From assembly GCA_003155175.1 (NCBI GenBank), contig PMFP01000022.1, forward strand, positions 3,723-13,747: 10,025 bases of DNA. The letters are read 5' to 3'. This DNA comes from Vulcanimicrobiota bacterium (GTDB taxonomy: Bacteria; Vulcanimicrobiota; Vulcanimicrobiia; Vulcanimicrobiales; Vulcanimicrobiaceae). Below are positions 1-7,383 of the stretch, piece after piece. Numbering within the stretch: position 1 is the first letter of the stretch; the number at the start of each line of letters is the position of its first letter. A program made the position numbers and the translations under genes. The notes below the pieces were generated by a model. It did not search any database. It saw only the letters and a program-made list of their open reading frames with translations, and was not told the origin of the DNA.

Positions 1-3000
1 CCGGCGGGCGTTGAAGTCGCCGCGACGCCGGGCGCATCCACGACGTGTGGATCCGGCATCGTGGACGCGCATGCCGGCGCGAGCAGCATCGGACTGAGCG
101 CAGGCGCCGTCGCCGCGGATGCGACGTGCACCGTGAGCGTGCGCGTGACCGGGACGACGGCCGGAGCGCACGTGAACACGATTCCGTCCAATGCCGTGTC
201 GAGCGCGCAGGGCGCTACCAATACGACGCCCGCGACGGCGACGCTGACCGTGCTCGCGCCGGGCGTGACGCTCAGCAAGGCGTTCGCGCCCTCGACGATT
301 GCGCCGTCTGGGATCTCGCGCCTGACGATTTCCGTCGCCAACACCGCGAGCGGCGCGATCGCGCTGACGGCGATGTCGCTCACCGATACGCTTCCGTCCG
401 GCGTGACGATCGCGACCGCGCCGGCCGCTTCGACGACGTGCGGAAGCGGAGCGGTGACCGCGCCCGCCGGCGGTGGCAGCGTTGCTTTGACGGGCGGCAG
501 CGTCGGAGCGGGCGCGACGTGCACGATCGCGGTGAACGTGACGAGCGTCGTGGTCGGCGCGCACACCAACACGATTCCGGCCGGAGCGGTCGCGACGGCG
601 CAGGGTGCGAGTAACGCCGCCCCGGCGACGGCCGTGCTCACGGTCGAAAACGCGCCGAACGTGACGCTCTCCAAAGCGTTCTCGCCGGCGGCGATCTTCC
701 CGTCGGGCGTTTCGAGGCTGACGATCTCCGTTGCCAATACGGCGAGCGGAGCGCTTGCGCTGTCCGCCGTGTCGCTGACCGATACGCTGCCGGCCGGCGT
801 GACGGTGGCCACGACGCCGAATGCGTCCACAACGTGCGGCGGTGGCACCGTGACGGCGGTTGCGGGCGGCGGCAGCGTTGCGCTGGGCGGCGGAAGCGTG
901 GCGGCGGGTGCGACGTGTACGATCTCGGTCAACGTGACGAGCACGGTCGCGGGCGTGCACGCGAACACGATTCCGGCCGGTGCGTTTACCAGCGCGCAGG
1001 GCGCGACCAACGCGACGCCGGCGACCGCGGACCTGACCGTGAACGTTCCGCACGTGACGCTCGGCAAGGTCTTCACGCCGGGCACGATTCACCCCAACGG
1101 CACGTCCACGCTGACGATCTCCATCGGAAACACGGCGACCGGCGCCATCGCGCTGACCGGACTCTCGCTCACCGACGCGCTGCCTGCGGGCGTGAACGTC
1201 GCGGCCGTGCCCAACGCCTCGACGACGTGCGGCGCGGGCACCGTTGACGCGAAGGCCGGTGCCGCGAGCGTCGCGCTCGCGAGCGGGAGCGTCGGCGCGG
1301 GCGCGACGTGTACGCTGTCGGTGAACGTGACCAGCGCGAGCGCCGGGACGTACGTCAACACGATTCCGGCCGGCACGGTCACCAGTACGCAAGGCGCGAG
1401 CAATACCACTCCGGCCACGGCGACGCTCTCGGTGGTTGCGGCGCCCAACGTGACGATTGCAAAAACGTTCTCACCGGCCAAGATCCTGCGCCACGGCGTT
1501 TCGCAACTGACGATTTCGATCGTGAACGCCGCGCCGGGGGCGGCGGCGCTCACGGCGCTCGGTCTGGGCGACTCGCTGCCGACGGGCGTGAACGTCGCCG
1601 CCGTGCCGAACGCATCCACGACCTGCGGTTCGGGGACGGTTTCGGCGCCCGCGGGCGCGACGCACGTCGCACTGAGCGGCGGCGCGGTTGCGGCGGCGGC
1701 AACCTGCACGATCACCGTTGACGTGACGGCGGCGAGCGCCGGCTCCTACGTCAACACGATCCCGGCGAGCGACGTCACGAGCGCTCAAGGCGCGACGAAT
1801 ACGAACGCCGCGAGCGCTACGCTGACGGTCGAGGACGCGGGGCCGGTTACCGTGACCAAGGCGTTCTCACCCTCCCAGATCATCGCGTCCGGCGTTTCGG
1901 TCTTGACGATTACGGTTGCGAACACCGACCCGGCCGCGATCGCGCTCACGGGCGCCGGTTTGACCGACGCACTGCCGACCGGCGTAGAGGTCGCGCCGAC
2001 GCCGAATGCCTCGACGACCTGTCCGCTGGGCACGGTTCGCGCGCTCCCCGGAACCGGAACCGTCGTCCTGTCGGGCGCGCAGATCGCGGCTGCTGCCACG
2101 TGCACCGTTACGGTCAGCGTGACGGCGGTGCGGACCGGAACGTTCGTCAACACCATTCCGGCCGGCGCCGTCACGAACGCGCAGGGTGCGAGCAATACGG
2201 TTCCGGCGACGGCGACGCTGACCGCGATCGCGCCCGGCGTCACGCTGAGCAAAGCGTTCTCGCCGGCGTCCATCGCGATCGACGGAACGTCGCTGCTGAC
2301 CATCTCGATCGCGAACACGCAGGAGGGCGCGGTTGCGCTGACGGCGCTGGGCGTGACCGACACGCTTCCGAGAGGCGTTGAGGTTGCCGCCGCGCCGAAC
2401 GCGACGACGACGTGCGGCGGCGCGGTCGCGGCGCCGGCGGGCGGTTCCACGATCGTCTTGAGCGGCGGGAACCTTGGCGCCGCCGCGACGTGTACCGTGA
2501 GCGTGCAGGTCACGGGCAAGACGACGGGGACGCACGTGAACGTCATTCCGGTCGGCTCGGTCACCAGCGCGCAAGGCACGACCAATACGAACGCCGCCGC
2601 CGCGACGCTGACCGTGCTGACGCAGAGCGTCACGCTGACCAAGACGTTCGAGCCGCAGACGATCGCGCCGGACGGGGTCACGCGCTTGACGATCTCGGTA
2701 GCGAACACGGGGCCGGGCGCGATCGCGCTCAGCGCGCTCTCGGTCACCGACACGTTGCCGGCCAACGTGACGGTCGCCGCGTCGCCCAGCGCTTCGACGA
2801 CTTGCGGAGCGGGCACCGTCGGCGCGACGCCGGGCGGGACGAGCGTCTCGCTCACCGGCGGCAGCGTGGGCGCGGGCGCGACCTGCACGATCTCGGTCAA
2901 CGCGACCGCCTCGGAACCGGGAACGTATACGAACACGATTCCGGCCGGCTCGGTCTCGACGCACGAAGGCGCGAGCAACGGGCAGCCTGCGGTCGCCGTC

Positions 3001-3021
3001 CTGCAACTGACCGGCCAGCAC
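1..3021 (+). repeat. Tandem array of about 131-residue protein repeats (one partial and seven complete units)
   Basis: Unit boundaries, taken at the conserved V-T-[LIV]-x-K-x-F motif, fall at nt 265, 661, 1054, 1450, 1846, 2239 and 2629; the partial unit before 265 lacks its start. Unit lengths are 390-396 nt, so spacing is very regular and always in frame. Every unit has one cysteine in an S-T-T-C motif and a second in an A-T-C-T motif about 27 residues later (for example codons at 439 and 520, 835 and 916), which suggests one disulfide per unit. The units are similar but not identical at the DNA level, which fits ordinary diversification of an intragenic repeat rather than a very recent expansion. 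Confidence 0.9.
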
Positions 3022-3792
3022 CTGAGCGTGACGAAGACCGCGTCGTCGCAAGTCGTCACGAGCGGCGACCGCGTGAATTACGCGATCGTGGTCTCGCCGC
3101 CGCCGTCTACGATCAACCTGGGCAAGACGACGATCGTGGATCAGCTGCCGCAGTACGAGATCTACGCACCGGGAACGTCGCGGATCAACGGCCACCCGCA
3201 AGAGCCCGTCGTCGCGGGCCGCACGCTGACGTGGACGCTGCCGGGTCTTCCGGCTCAAGTCACGATCGTCTACTCGACCGCGATCGGCGCGGGAGTCCCG
3301 CAGAACACGACGCTCACCAACACCGTGAACGTCACGTCGCAACCGGCCGGCGGAGGACGGCCGCTGACCGGCATCGCCACGGCCAGCGTGATGGCGGTTG
3401 CGAATTCGTTCGGCAACTGCTATCCGATCACGGGCCGCGTTTACGAGGACCTGATGGGCTCGGGCCGCTTCGAGGACGGCGACAAGGGCGTCGCGGGCGT
3501 GCGCATCTACATGGAAGACGGCGAGTCGGTGATGACCGACGAGTACGGCCGCTATAACTTCCCGTGCGTACGGCCGGGCATGCACGCGCTGCGCCTCGAC
3601 GAAACGTCGCTGCCGGACGGCGTGCTGCCGTACGGCGACCACAACATCGACAGCGAGCGCAGCACGCGCCGTCTCATTCACGGCATCTTCGACGACACGA
3701 TCATCCAGGACATCAATTTCGCGGTCAAGGGACCCGCCCAGGGCCAGTCGTCGCAGCAGCAACGCCGGAAGCGGCATCGTAAGGGGCGCTGA
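1..3792 (+). CDS. Large repeat-containing surface/secreted protein (DUF7933/DUF11-like repeats, C-terminal SdrD_B-like domain), 5' end missing
   Basis: The frame is open from the first base of the window and the first residues already fit the repeat pattern, so the true start lies upstream; the GTG at 61 is internal. 1263 residues are visible. From nt 1 to about 3021 there are tandem Ig-like units with the pattern VTLSKAFSP...LTISVANT...LTDTLPAGV...STTCG...GATCTISVNVT...NTIPAGAVTSAQGA, typical of DUF7933/DUF11 repeats in extracellular proteins. A divergent DUF11-like domain follows (about 3022-3405), then a domain starting ITGRVYEDLMGSG with DKGVAGVRIYMEDG and TDEYGRYNFPC, typical of SdrD_B/Cna_B carboxypeptidase-regulatory-like folds (about 3424-3735). 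The protein ends in a basic tail, QQQRRKRHRKGR. No LPXTG motif or C-terminal membrane helix is visible. The likely role is structural or adhesive at the cell surface; substrate and anchoring are unknown. The signal peptide, if any, is outside the window. Confidence 0.9.
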   Translation, partial: PAGVEVAATPGASTTCGSGIVDAHAGASSIGLSAGAVAADATCTVSVRVTGTTAGAHVNTIPSNAVSSAQGATNTTPATATLTVLAPGVTLSKAFAPSTIAPSGISRLTISVANTASGAIALTAMSLTDTLPSGVTIATAPAASTTCGSGAVTAPAGGGSVALTGGSVGAGATCTIAVNVTSVVVGAHTNTIPAGAVATAQGASNAAPATAVLTVENAPNVTLSKAFSPAAIFPSGVSRLTISVANTASGALALSAVSLTDTLPAGVTVATTPNASTTCGGGTVTAVAGGGSVALGGGSVAAGATCTISVNVTSTVAGVHANTIPAGAFTSAQGATNATPATADLTVNVPHVTLGKVFTPGTIHPNGTSTLTISIGNTATGAIALTGLSLTDALPAGVNVAAVPNASTTCGAGTVDAKAGAASVALASGSVGAGATCTLSVNVTSASAGTYVNTIPAGTVTSTQGASNTTPATATLSVVAAPNVTIAKTFSPAKILRHGVSQLTISIVNAAPGAAALTALGLGDSLPTGVNVAAVPNASTTCGSGTVSAPAGATHVALSGGAVAAAATCTITVDVTAASAGSYVNTIPASDVTSAQGATNTNAASATLTVEDAGPVTVTKAFSPSQIIASGVSVLTITVANTDPAAIALTGAGLTDALPTGVEVAPTPNASTTCPLGTVRALPGTGTVVLSGAQIAAAATCTVTVSVTAVRTGTFVNTIPAGAVTNAQGASNTVPATATLTAIAPGVTLSKAFSPASIAIDGTSLLTISIANTQEGAVALTALGVTDTLPRGVEVAAAPNATTTCGGAVAAPAGGSTIVLSGGNLGAAATCTVSVQVTGKTTGTHVNVIPVGSVTSAQGTTNTNAAAATLTVLTQSVTLTKTFEPQTIAPDGVTRLTISVANTGPGAIALSALSVTDTLPANVTVAASPSASTTCGAGTVGATPGGTSVSLTGGSVGAGATCTISVNATASEPGTYTNTIPAGSVSTHEGASNGQPAVAVLQLTGQHLSVTKTASSQVVTSGDRVNYAIVVSPPPSTINLGKTTIVDQLPQYEIYAPGTSRINGHPQEPVVAGRTLTWTLPGLPAQVTIVYSTAIGAGVPQNTTLTNTVNVTSQPAGGGRPLTGIATASVMAVANSFGNCYPITGRVYEDLMGSGRFEDGDKGVAGVRIYMEDGESVMTDEYGRYNFPCVRPGMHALRLDETSLPDGVLPYGDHNIDSERSTRRLIHGIFDDTIIQDINFAVKGPAQGQSSQQQRRKRHRKGR

Positions 3793-3838
3793 CCCCCTAA
3801 CAAGGTATATCGGTGCGAAAAACGTAGTAGGGGCGCGT

Positions 3839-3913
3839 GCCGTTGTAGCTCAGTGGTAGAGCACCCCCTTGGTAAGGGGGAGGTCACGAGTTCAATCCTC
3901 GTCAACGGCTCCA
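3839..3913 (+). tRNA. tRNA-Thr (anticodon GGT)
   Basis: A complete cloverleaf can be drawn by hand: acceptor stem GCCGTTG (3839-3845) with CAACGGC (3903-3909), D stem GCTC (3848-3851) with GAGC (3859-3862), anticodon stem CCCCC (3864-3868) with GGGGG (3876-3880) around loop TTGGTAA, a five-base variable region, and T stem ACGAG (3886-3890) with CTCGT (3898-3902) around TTCAATC. All stems are fully paired. The anticodon GGT (3871-3873) reads ACC, so it charges threonine. The discriminator base is T (3910) and the CCA end is encoded (3911-3913). A TATAT stretch at 3806-3810 could be part of its -10 box, but no -35 match was found. It stands alone; the flanking genes are unrelated to it. Confidence 0.97.
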
Positions 3914-3918
3914 TGTGA

Positions 3919-3947
3919 AGGCGTAACGTTAGCTTTGCCTAACGCCT
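3919..3947 (+). repeat. Small inverted repeat just downstream of tRNA-Thr
   Basis: CGTTAG (3927-3932) can pair with CTAACG (3939-3944) over a six-base loop; alternatively the outer AGGCGT (3919-3924) can pair with ACGCCT (3942-3947). The two pairings exclude each other. It lies six bases after the tRNA CCA, where a processing or termination hairpin could sit, but no T-run follows, so it is not a canonical intrinsic terminator. Confidence 0.3.
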
Positions 3948-4007
3948 GCGGGCCGGGCGGCCTATCCAAAAAGTTGTGAAAATCTTGCGAAGAAAACGTC
4001 CAGGCTC

Positions 4008-4048
4008 CTAGGGCGCCTCTTCTCAATAGAATCAAGGGGCGCCCGTAG
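4008..4048 (+). promoter_or_regulatory. Dyad/hairpin in the leader of the tetrapyrrole unit, overlapping the ribosome binding site
   Basis: CTAGGGCGCC (4008-4017) is nearly the reverse complement of GGCGCCCGTAG (4038-4048), with one extra G in the right arm (4045). A second small dyad, TTCT (4020-4023) with AGAA (4028-4031), is nested inside. The loop also carries TAGAAT (4027-4032), an acceptable -10-like hexamer, though no -35 lies at 17 bases. The right arm ends inside the AGGA Shine-Dalgarno (4047-4050) of the gene at 4058. It could be an operator over a promoter, or an RNA hairpin that controls access to the start site. The dyad is seen directly; the function is inferred. Confidence 0.4.
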
Positions 4049-4057
4049 GATTGCGGC

Positions 4058-5152
4058 ATGGGAATGTATGATGACGGGCCCCGCGTTGTCATCTGGGAGA
4101 TGACCCGGGCATGCGCGCTGGCCTGTAAACACTGCCGAGCCGAAGCGATCCCGAGACGCGATACGCGCGAACTCACCACGGACGAAGCCTTCAAACTCGT
4201 GGACGACGTAGCGGCGCAAGGGCGCTGCATCTTCATTCTTACGGGCGGCGACCCGTTCATGCGACCGGATCTCTTCGAGATCTCGGCCTATGCGGCCAGC
4301 CGCGACCTCAGCGTCGCGGTCTCCCCGAGCGGCACCGGGCGCGTCACCAAGGCGACGCTCGAGCGCCTCGCGGCATCGGGCTGCAAAAGCATCTCGCTGA
4401 GCATCGACGGGCCCGACGCGCAGGTGCACGACGCGTTCCGCGGCGTGAAGGGCACGTTCGACCGCACCGTCGGCGCGGCCGCGCTCGCGCGCGACGCCGG
4501 CATCAGCTTGCAGGTCAACACGACGATCGCGCGCCACAACCACACGCGCATCAAAGAGATGGCGGCGCTGGTGGAAAAGATGGACGCGGCCGTCTGGACG
4601 GCGTTTTTCCTCGTGCCGACCGGCCGCGCGCATCGCGACGACTGTTTGGATGCCGCCGGCTTCGAAGTCGCGTTCGCGGATTTGTTCGAAGTCTGGAAGA
4701 CCTCGCCGTTCATGGTCAAGACGACCGAAGCGCCGCATTTCCGGCGCTACGTCGCGCAACATCTCCCGGACGTGCCGCTCGAAGAGCGCCCCAAGAACCA
4801 CGAGTACTACTCCGTCCCGGCGATCGGCGACGGCAAAGGCTTCGTATTCATCTCGCACACCGGCGACGTCTGTCCCAGCGGCTTTCTCGAAATCGCGTGC
4901 GGCAACGTACGCCAGGACAACGTCCTGGAGATCTATCGCAAGGATCCCACGTTCCAGCGCCTGCGCGACGTCTCGCGCACGAACGGCAAGTGCGGCTTCT
5001 GCGACTACGGCGAGCTGTGCGGAGGATCGCGCGCCCGCGCGTACGGCTTTAGCGGCGACCCGTTCGGGCCCGAGCCGAGCTGCGCATACCTCTCGCCCGC
5101 GTTTCTCGAATCGCTGAAGAAGACCAAGAGCGCCGAAGGCGCGACCGCATGA
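4058..5152 (+). CDS. Radical SAM/SPASM domain protein related to the heme-pathway NirJ/AhbC/AhbD group (TIGR04053-like); substrate unknown
   Basis: 364 residues, a normal length for a radical SAM plus SPASM enzyme. The start is the ATG at 4058, seven bases after AGGA (4047-4050); the in-frame ATG at 4064 is less well placed. The radical SAM cluster motif is C19-x3-C23-x2-C26 within WEMTRACALACKHCRAEA. The glycine-rich SAM-binding segment follows as LTGGDPF, with SLSIDGPD as a later strand. The C-terminal SPASM region has C272, C281, C312, C315, C321 and C342, enough for auxiliary Fe-S clusters. The N-terminal motif and overall layout resemble TIGR04053 and the decarboxylases/synthases of the alternative heme and heme d1 routes. 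Its ATGA overlap with bchE and the hemY gene downstream suggest a porphyrin substrate, but the sequence does not show which. Peptide modification is the main alternative, since many SPASM enzymes act on peptides; no precursor peptide gene was seen next to it. Confidence 0.85.
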   Translation: MGMYDDGPRVVIWEMTRACALACKHCRAEAIPRRDTRELTTDEAFKLVDDVAAQGRCIFILTGGDPFMRPDLFEISAYAASRDLSVAVSPSGTGRVTKATLERLAASGCKSISLSIDGPDAQVHDAFRGVKGTFDRTVGAAALARDAGISLQVNTTIARHNHTRIKEMAALVEKMDAAVWTAFFLVPTGRAHRDDCLDAAGFEVAFADLFEVWKTSPFMVKTTEAPHFRRYVAQHLPDVPLEERPKNHEYYSVPAIGDGKGFVFISHTGDVCPSGFLEIACGNVRQDNVLEIYRKDPTFQRLRDVSRTNGKCGFCDYGELCGGSRARAYGFSGDPFGPEPSCAYLSPAFLESLKKTKSAEGATA

Positions 5153-6771
5153 GCGCCTCCCCGCAGGCCGCGAATTCCATGCGTATCCTGATGATCCAGC
5201 CCAACTATCACGCCGGCGGCGCGGAGATCGCCGGCAACTGGCCGCCGGGCTGGGCGGCCTACGTCGGCGGCGCGCTCAAGGGCGCGGGCTACGAGAACCG
5301 GCAATTCCTCGATGCGATGGCGTTCAACGTCGAGGACGACGAGCTGCGCGAGAAGATCCGAGCCGCCAAGCCGGACGTCGTGATGGCCACCGCCATCACG
5401 CCCATGATCTACAAGGCGCAGAACACCCTCAAGATCGCTAAAGAGGCCGCGCCGAACGCCGTCACGATTTTGGGCGGCATCCATCCGACGTTCATGTACG
5501 CACAAGTGCTCTCCGAAGCGCCGTGGATCGACTACATCGTCCGCGGCGAAGGCGAAGAGATCATCGTCGAGCTGATGAAGTCCATCGAAGCCGGCACCGA
5601 CAAGCAAGACCGCGCCACGATCCAAGGCATCGCCTATCTGGAGGACGGCAAACTGGTCGCAACGCCGGCGCGCCCAGTGATCGCGAACCTCGACTCGCTC
5701 ACGCCCGACTGGAGCCTGCTCCACTGGGACAAGTACATCTACATTCCGCTCAACACGCGCGTCGCGGTGCCGAATTTCGCGCGCGGGTGCCCGTTCACGT
5801 GTCGCTTCTGCTCGCAGTGGAAGTTCTGGCGTAAATACCGAACGCGCGACCCGAAGAAGTTCGTGGACGAGATCGAAACCCTCGTGCGCGACTACAAAGT
5901 CGGGTTCTTCATCCTCGCCGACGAAGAGCCGACCATCAATCGCAAGAAGTTCGTCGCGATGTGCGAGGAACTGATCGCGCGCAAGCTCCCGGTCTATTGG
6001 GGCATCAACACGCGCGTGACCGACATCTTGCGCGACGCCGACTTGCTCCCGCTCTACCGGAAAGCCGGCCTGCTGCACATTTCGCTCGGCACGGAAGCCG
6101 CGGCGCAGATGAAGCTCGATCTCTTCCGCAAGCAGACGACCATCGAGCAGAACAAGAAGGCGATCCAGCTGATCAAGAACGCGGGCATCGTCGCCGAAGC
6201 GCAGTTCATCATCGGACTCGAGGGAGAAACGAAGGAAACCATCGAGGAGACCTACCGGTACGCGCTGGACTGGAATCCCGACATGGCGAACTGGAACATG
6301 TACACGCCCTGGCCGTTCGCCGAGCTGTTCGAGGAGCTGGGCGACCGCGTCGAAGTGCGCGATTACTCGAAGTACAACTTCGTCACGCCGATCATGAAGC
6401 CCGACGAGATGGAGCGCGACGACGTTCTCAAAGGCGTCCTGCGAAACTACGGCCGCTTCTACATGCGCAAGGCGTTCTTGCAGTATCCGTTCATTCGCGG
6501 AGACAAGCTCAAACGGCGCTACATGCTCGGCTGCCTCAAGGCGTTCGCCAAGACGACGGCCACCAAGAAGTTCTACGATCTCGAACGGCTCAAAGTCCGC
6601 GGCCTCGGTACCGAGGTGGACTTCGGGTTCGACGAGAGCAAGGTGCTCAGCCGCGAGCAGATCGCCGCGCTCAAGACCGAGCGGCCCGAACTGGGAGCCG
6701 ACGTGAACTTTGAGGGCCACGTGCCCGTCCCCGCAGGTCCGGTAGAGCACGATCTTCCCAGGCCTTGCTGA
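5149..6771 (+). CDS. bchE: BchE: anaerobic Mg-protoporphyrin IX monomethyl ester oxidative cyclase (B12-binding radical SAM)
   Basis: 540 residues, close to the usual BchE length. BchE forms the isocyclic ring E of (bacterio)chlorophyll, taking its oxygen from water, with radical SAM chemistry and a cobalamin cofactor. After a 10-residue extension the protein starts MRILMIQPNYHAGG and AEIAGNWPPGWAAYVGGALK, a stretch I recall as almost the same in purple-bacterial BchE. The B12-binding-like domain covers about residues 11-150 (with GGIHPTF near 109). The cluster motif is C214-x3-C218-x2-C221 in ARGCPFTCRFCSQWKFW, followed by FFILADEEPTINRKKF, WGINTRVTDILRD and SLGTEAAAQ, all characteristic of BchE. 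The ATG at 5149 overlaps the upstream stop as ATGA, with GAAGG at 5135-5139; the family-like start at 5179 lacks a clear Shine-Dalgarno. Other B12-radical SAM relatives exist, but similarity runs the full length, and bchJ next door supports BchE itself. Confidence 0.93.
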   Translation: MSASPQAANSMRILMIQPNYHAGGAEIAGNWPPGWAAYVGGALKGAGYENRQFLDAMAFNVEDDELREKIRAAKPDVVMATAITPMIYKAQNTLKIAKEAAPNAVTILGGIHPTFMYAQVLSEAPWIDYIVRGEGEEIIVELMKSIEAGTDKQDRATIQGIAYLEDGKLVATPARPVIANLDSLTPDWSLLHWDKYIYIPLNTRVAVPNFARGCPFTCRFCSQWKFWRKYRTRDPKKFVDEIETLVRDYKVGFFILADEEPTINRKKFVAMCEELIARKLPVYWGINTRVTDILRDADLLPLYRKAGLLHISLGTEAAAQMKLDLFRKQTTIEQNKKAIQLIKNAGIVAEAQFIIGLEGETKETIEETYRYALDWNPDMANWNMYTPWPFAELFEELGDRVEVRDYSKYNFVTPIMKPDEMERDDVLKGVLRNYGRFYMRKAFLQYPFIRGDKLKRRYMLGCLKAFAKTTATKKFYDLERLKVRGLGTEVDFGFDESKVLSREQIAALKTERPELGADVNFEGHVPVPAGPVEHDLPRPC

Positions 6772-7373
6772 TGAGCGCCGTGGCCGGTGCCGAGTCGGCG
6801 CTCATCGGACCCAACGCGATCATCCGCACCGTCGAGGCGTTGCGCGAGATCGCGGGCGCCGCGGCGACCGACGACCTCTTGACGGCGGCGCGCCTCGAAC
6901 GCTATCGCGAGGAGTTTCCCGCGACGATGGTCGCCCAGGACGACGTGACCGCGCTCTATCGCGCGGTCCGCGAGCGGATCGACGAACCTGCGGCAAGCGA
7001 GGTCGCGCGACTTGCCGGCGTCAAGACGGCCGAGTATATCCTAGCAAATCGCATCCCCAAGCCCGCGCAGGCGGTGTTGCGCCTGTTGCCGGCTCGCCTC
7101 GCGTCGCCGGCGCTACTCTCGTCCATCAACCATCACACGTGGACGTTCGCCGGCAGCGGAACGGTCAGCATCGTTTCGCGGCCGACGCCGCGCATCGCGA
7201 TCGAGGGCTGCCCGATCTGCCGCGGCACCGTGAGCGAGGCGCCGGCGTGTGCGTACTATACGGCGTCGTTCGAAGGGCTCTTCCGCGCGCTGGTGAGCGG
7301 TCGAACCCGCGTTACCGAGGTCGCGTGCGAAGCATCGGGCGCACCACAATGCACGTTCGAGATCGCCTTTTAG
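6771..7373 (+). CDS. bchJ: BchJ: V4R-domain protein of bacteriochlorophyll synthesis
   Basis: 200 residues from the ATG at 6771, which overlaps the bchE stop by one base (TGATG). The opening segment ALIGPNAIIRTVEALRE, the central NRIPKPAQAVLRLLPARLA and HHTWTFAGSG, and the end FRALVSGRTRVTEVACEASG match the BchJ pattern. The C-terminal part (about residues 130-200) is a V4R domain with C147-x2-C150-x9-C160 and later C186 and C194, which may bind a metal. BchJ was first named a 4-vinyl reductase; later work assigned C8-vinyl reduction to BciA/BciB (and to chlorophyllide reductase in some bacteria), and R. capsulatus BchJ was reported to bind the Mg-chelatase subunit BchH. It is therefore more likely a substrate carrier or assembly factor for Mg-porphyrins. 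The bchE-bchJ neighbourhood is also known from purple bacterial photosynthesis clusters. Confidence 0.88.
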   Translation: MSAVAGAESALIGPNAIIRTVEALREIAGAAATDDLLTAARLERYREEFPATMVAQDDVTALYRAVRERIDEPAASEVARLAGVKTAEYILANRIPKPAQAVLRLLPARLASPALLSSINHHTWTFAGSGTVSIVSRPTPRIAIEGCPICRGTVSEAPACAYYTASFEGLFRALVSGRTRVTEVACEASGAPQCTFEIAF

Positions 7374-7383
7374 GATTCGTACC

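Noticed and set aside
1..3021. Periodic repeats considered as a CRISPR or DNA satellite array
   Set aside because: The unit is about 393 nt, always in frame and encodes a conserved protein fold; there are no short identical repeats separated by unique spacers.
1785..3777. Long open frames on the minus strand opposite the repeat protein (up to about 636 codons)
   Set aside because: They are a by-product of high-GC coding sequence with few stops; the products are Arg/Val/Ala-rich with no domain, while the + strand frame has clear repeats and domains.
3783..3796. GGGG/CCCC hairpin over the stop codon of the repeat protein as a terminator
   Set aside because: The stem is only four base pairs and no T-run follows.
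3839..3947. tRNA-Thr as an integration (att) site of a mobile element
   Set aside because: No integrase gene is present, and I found no second copy of the tRNA 3' end in the window.
6765..6770. TTG at 6765 as the start of bchJ
   Set aside because: The ATG at 6771 in the same frame gives the usual TGATG coupling and a family-like start; the TTG would add only two residues inside the end of bchE.
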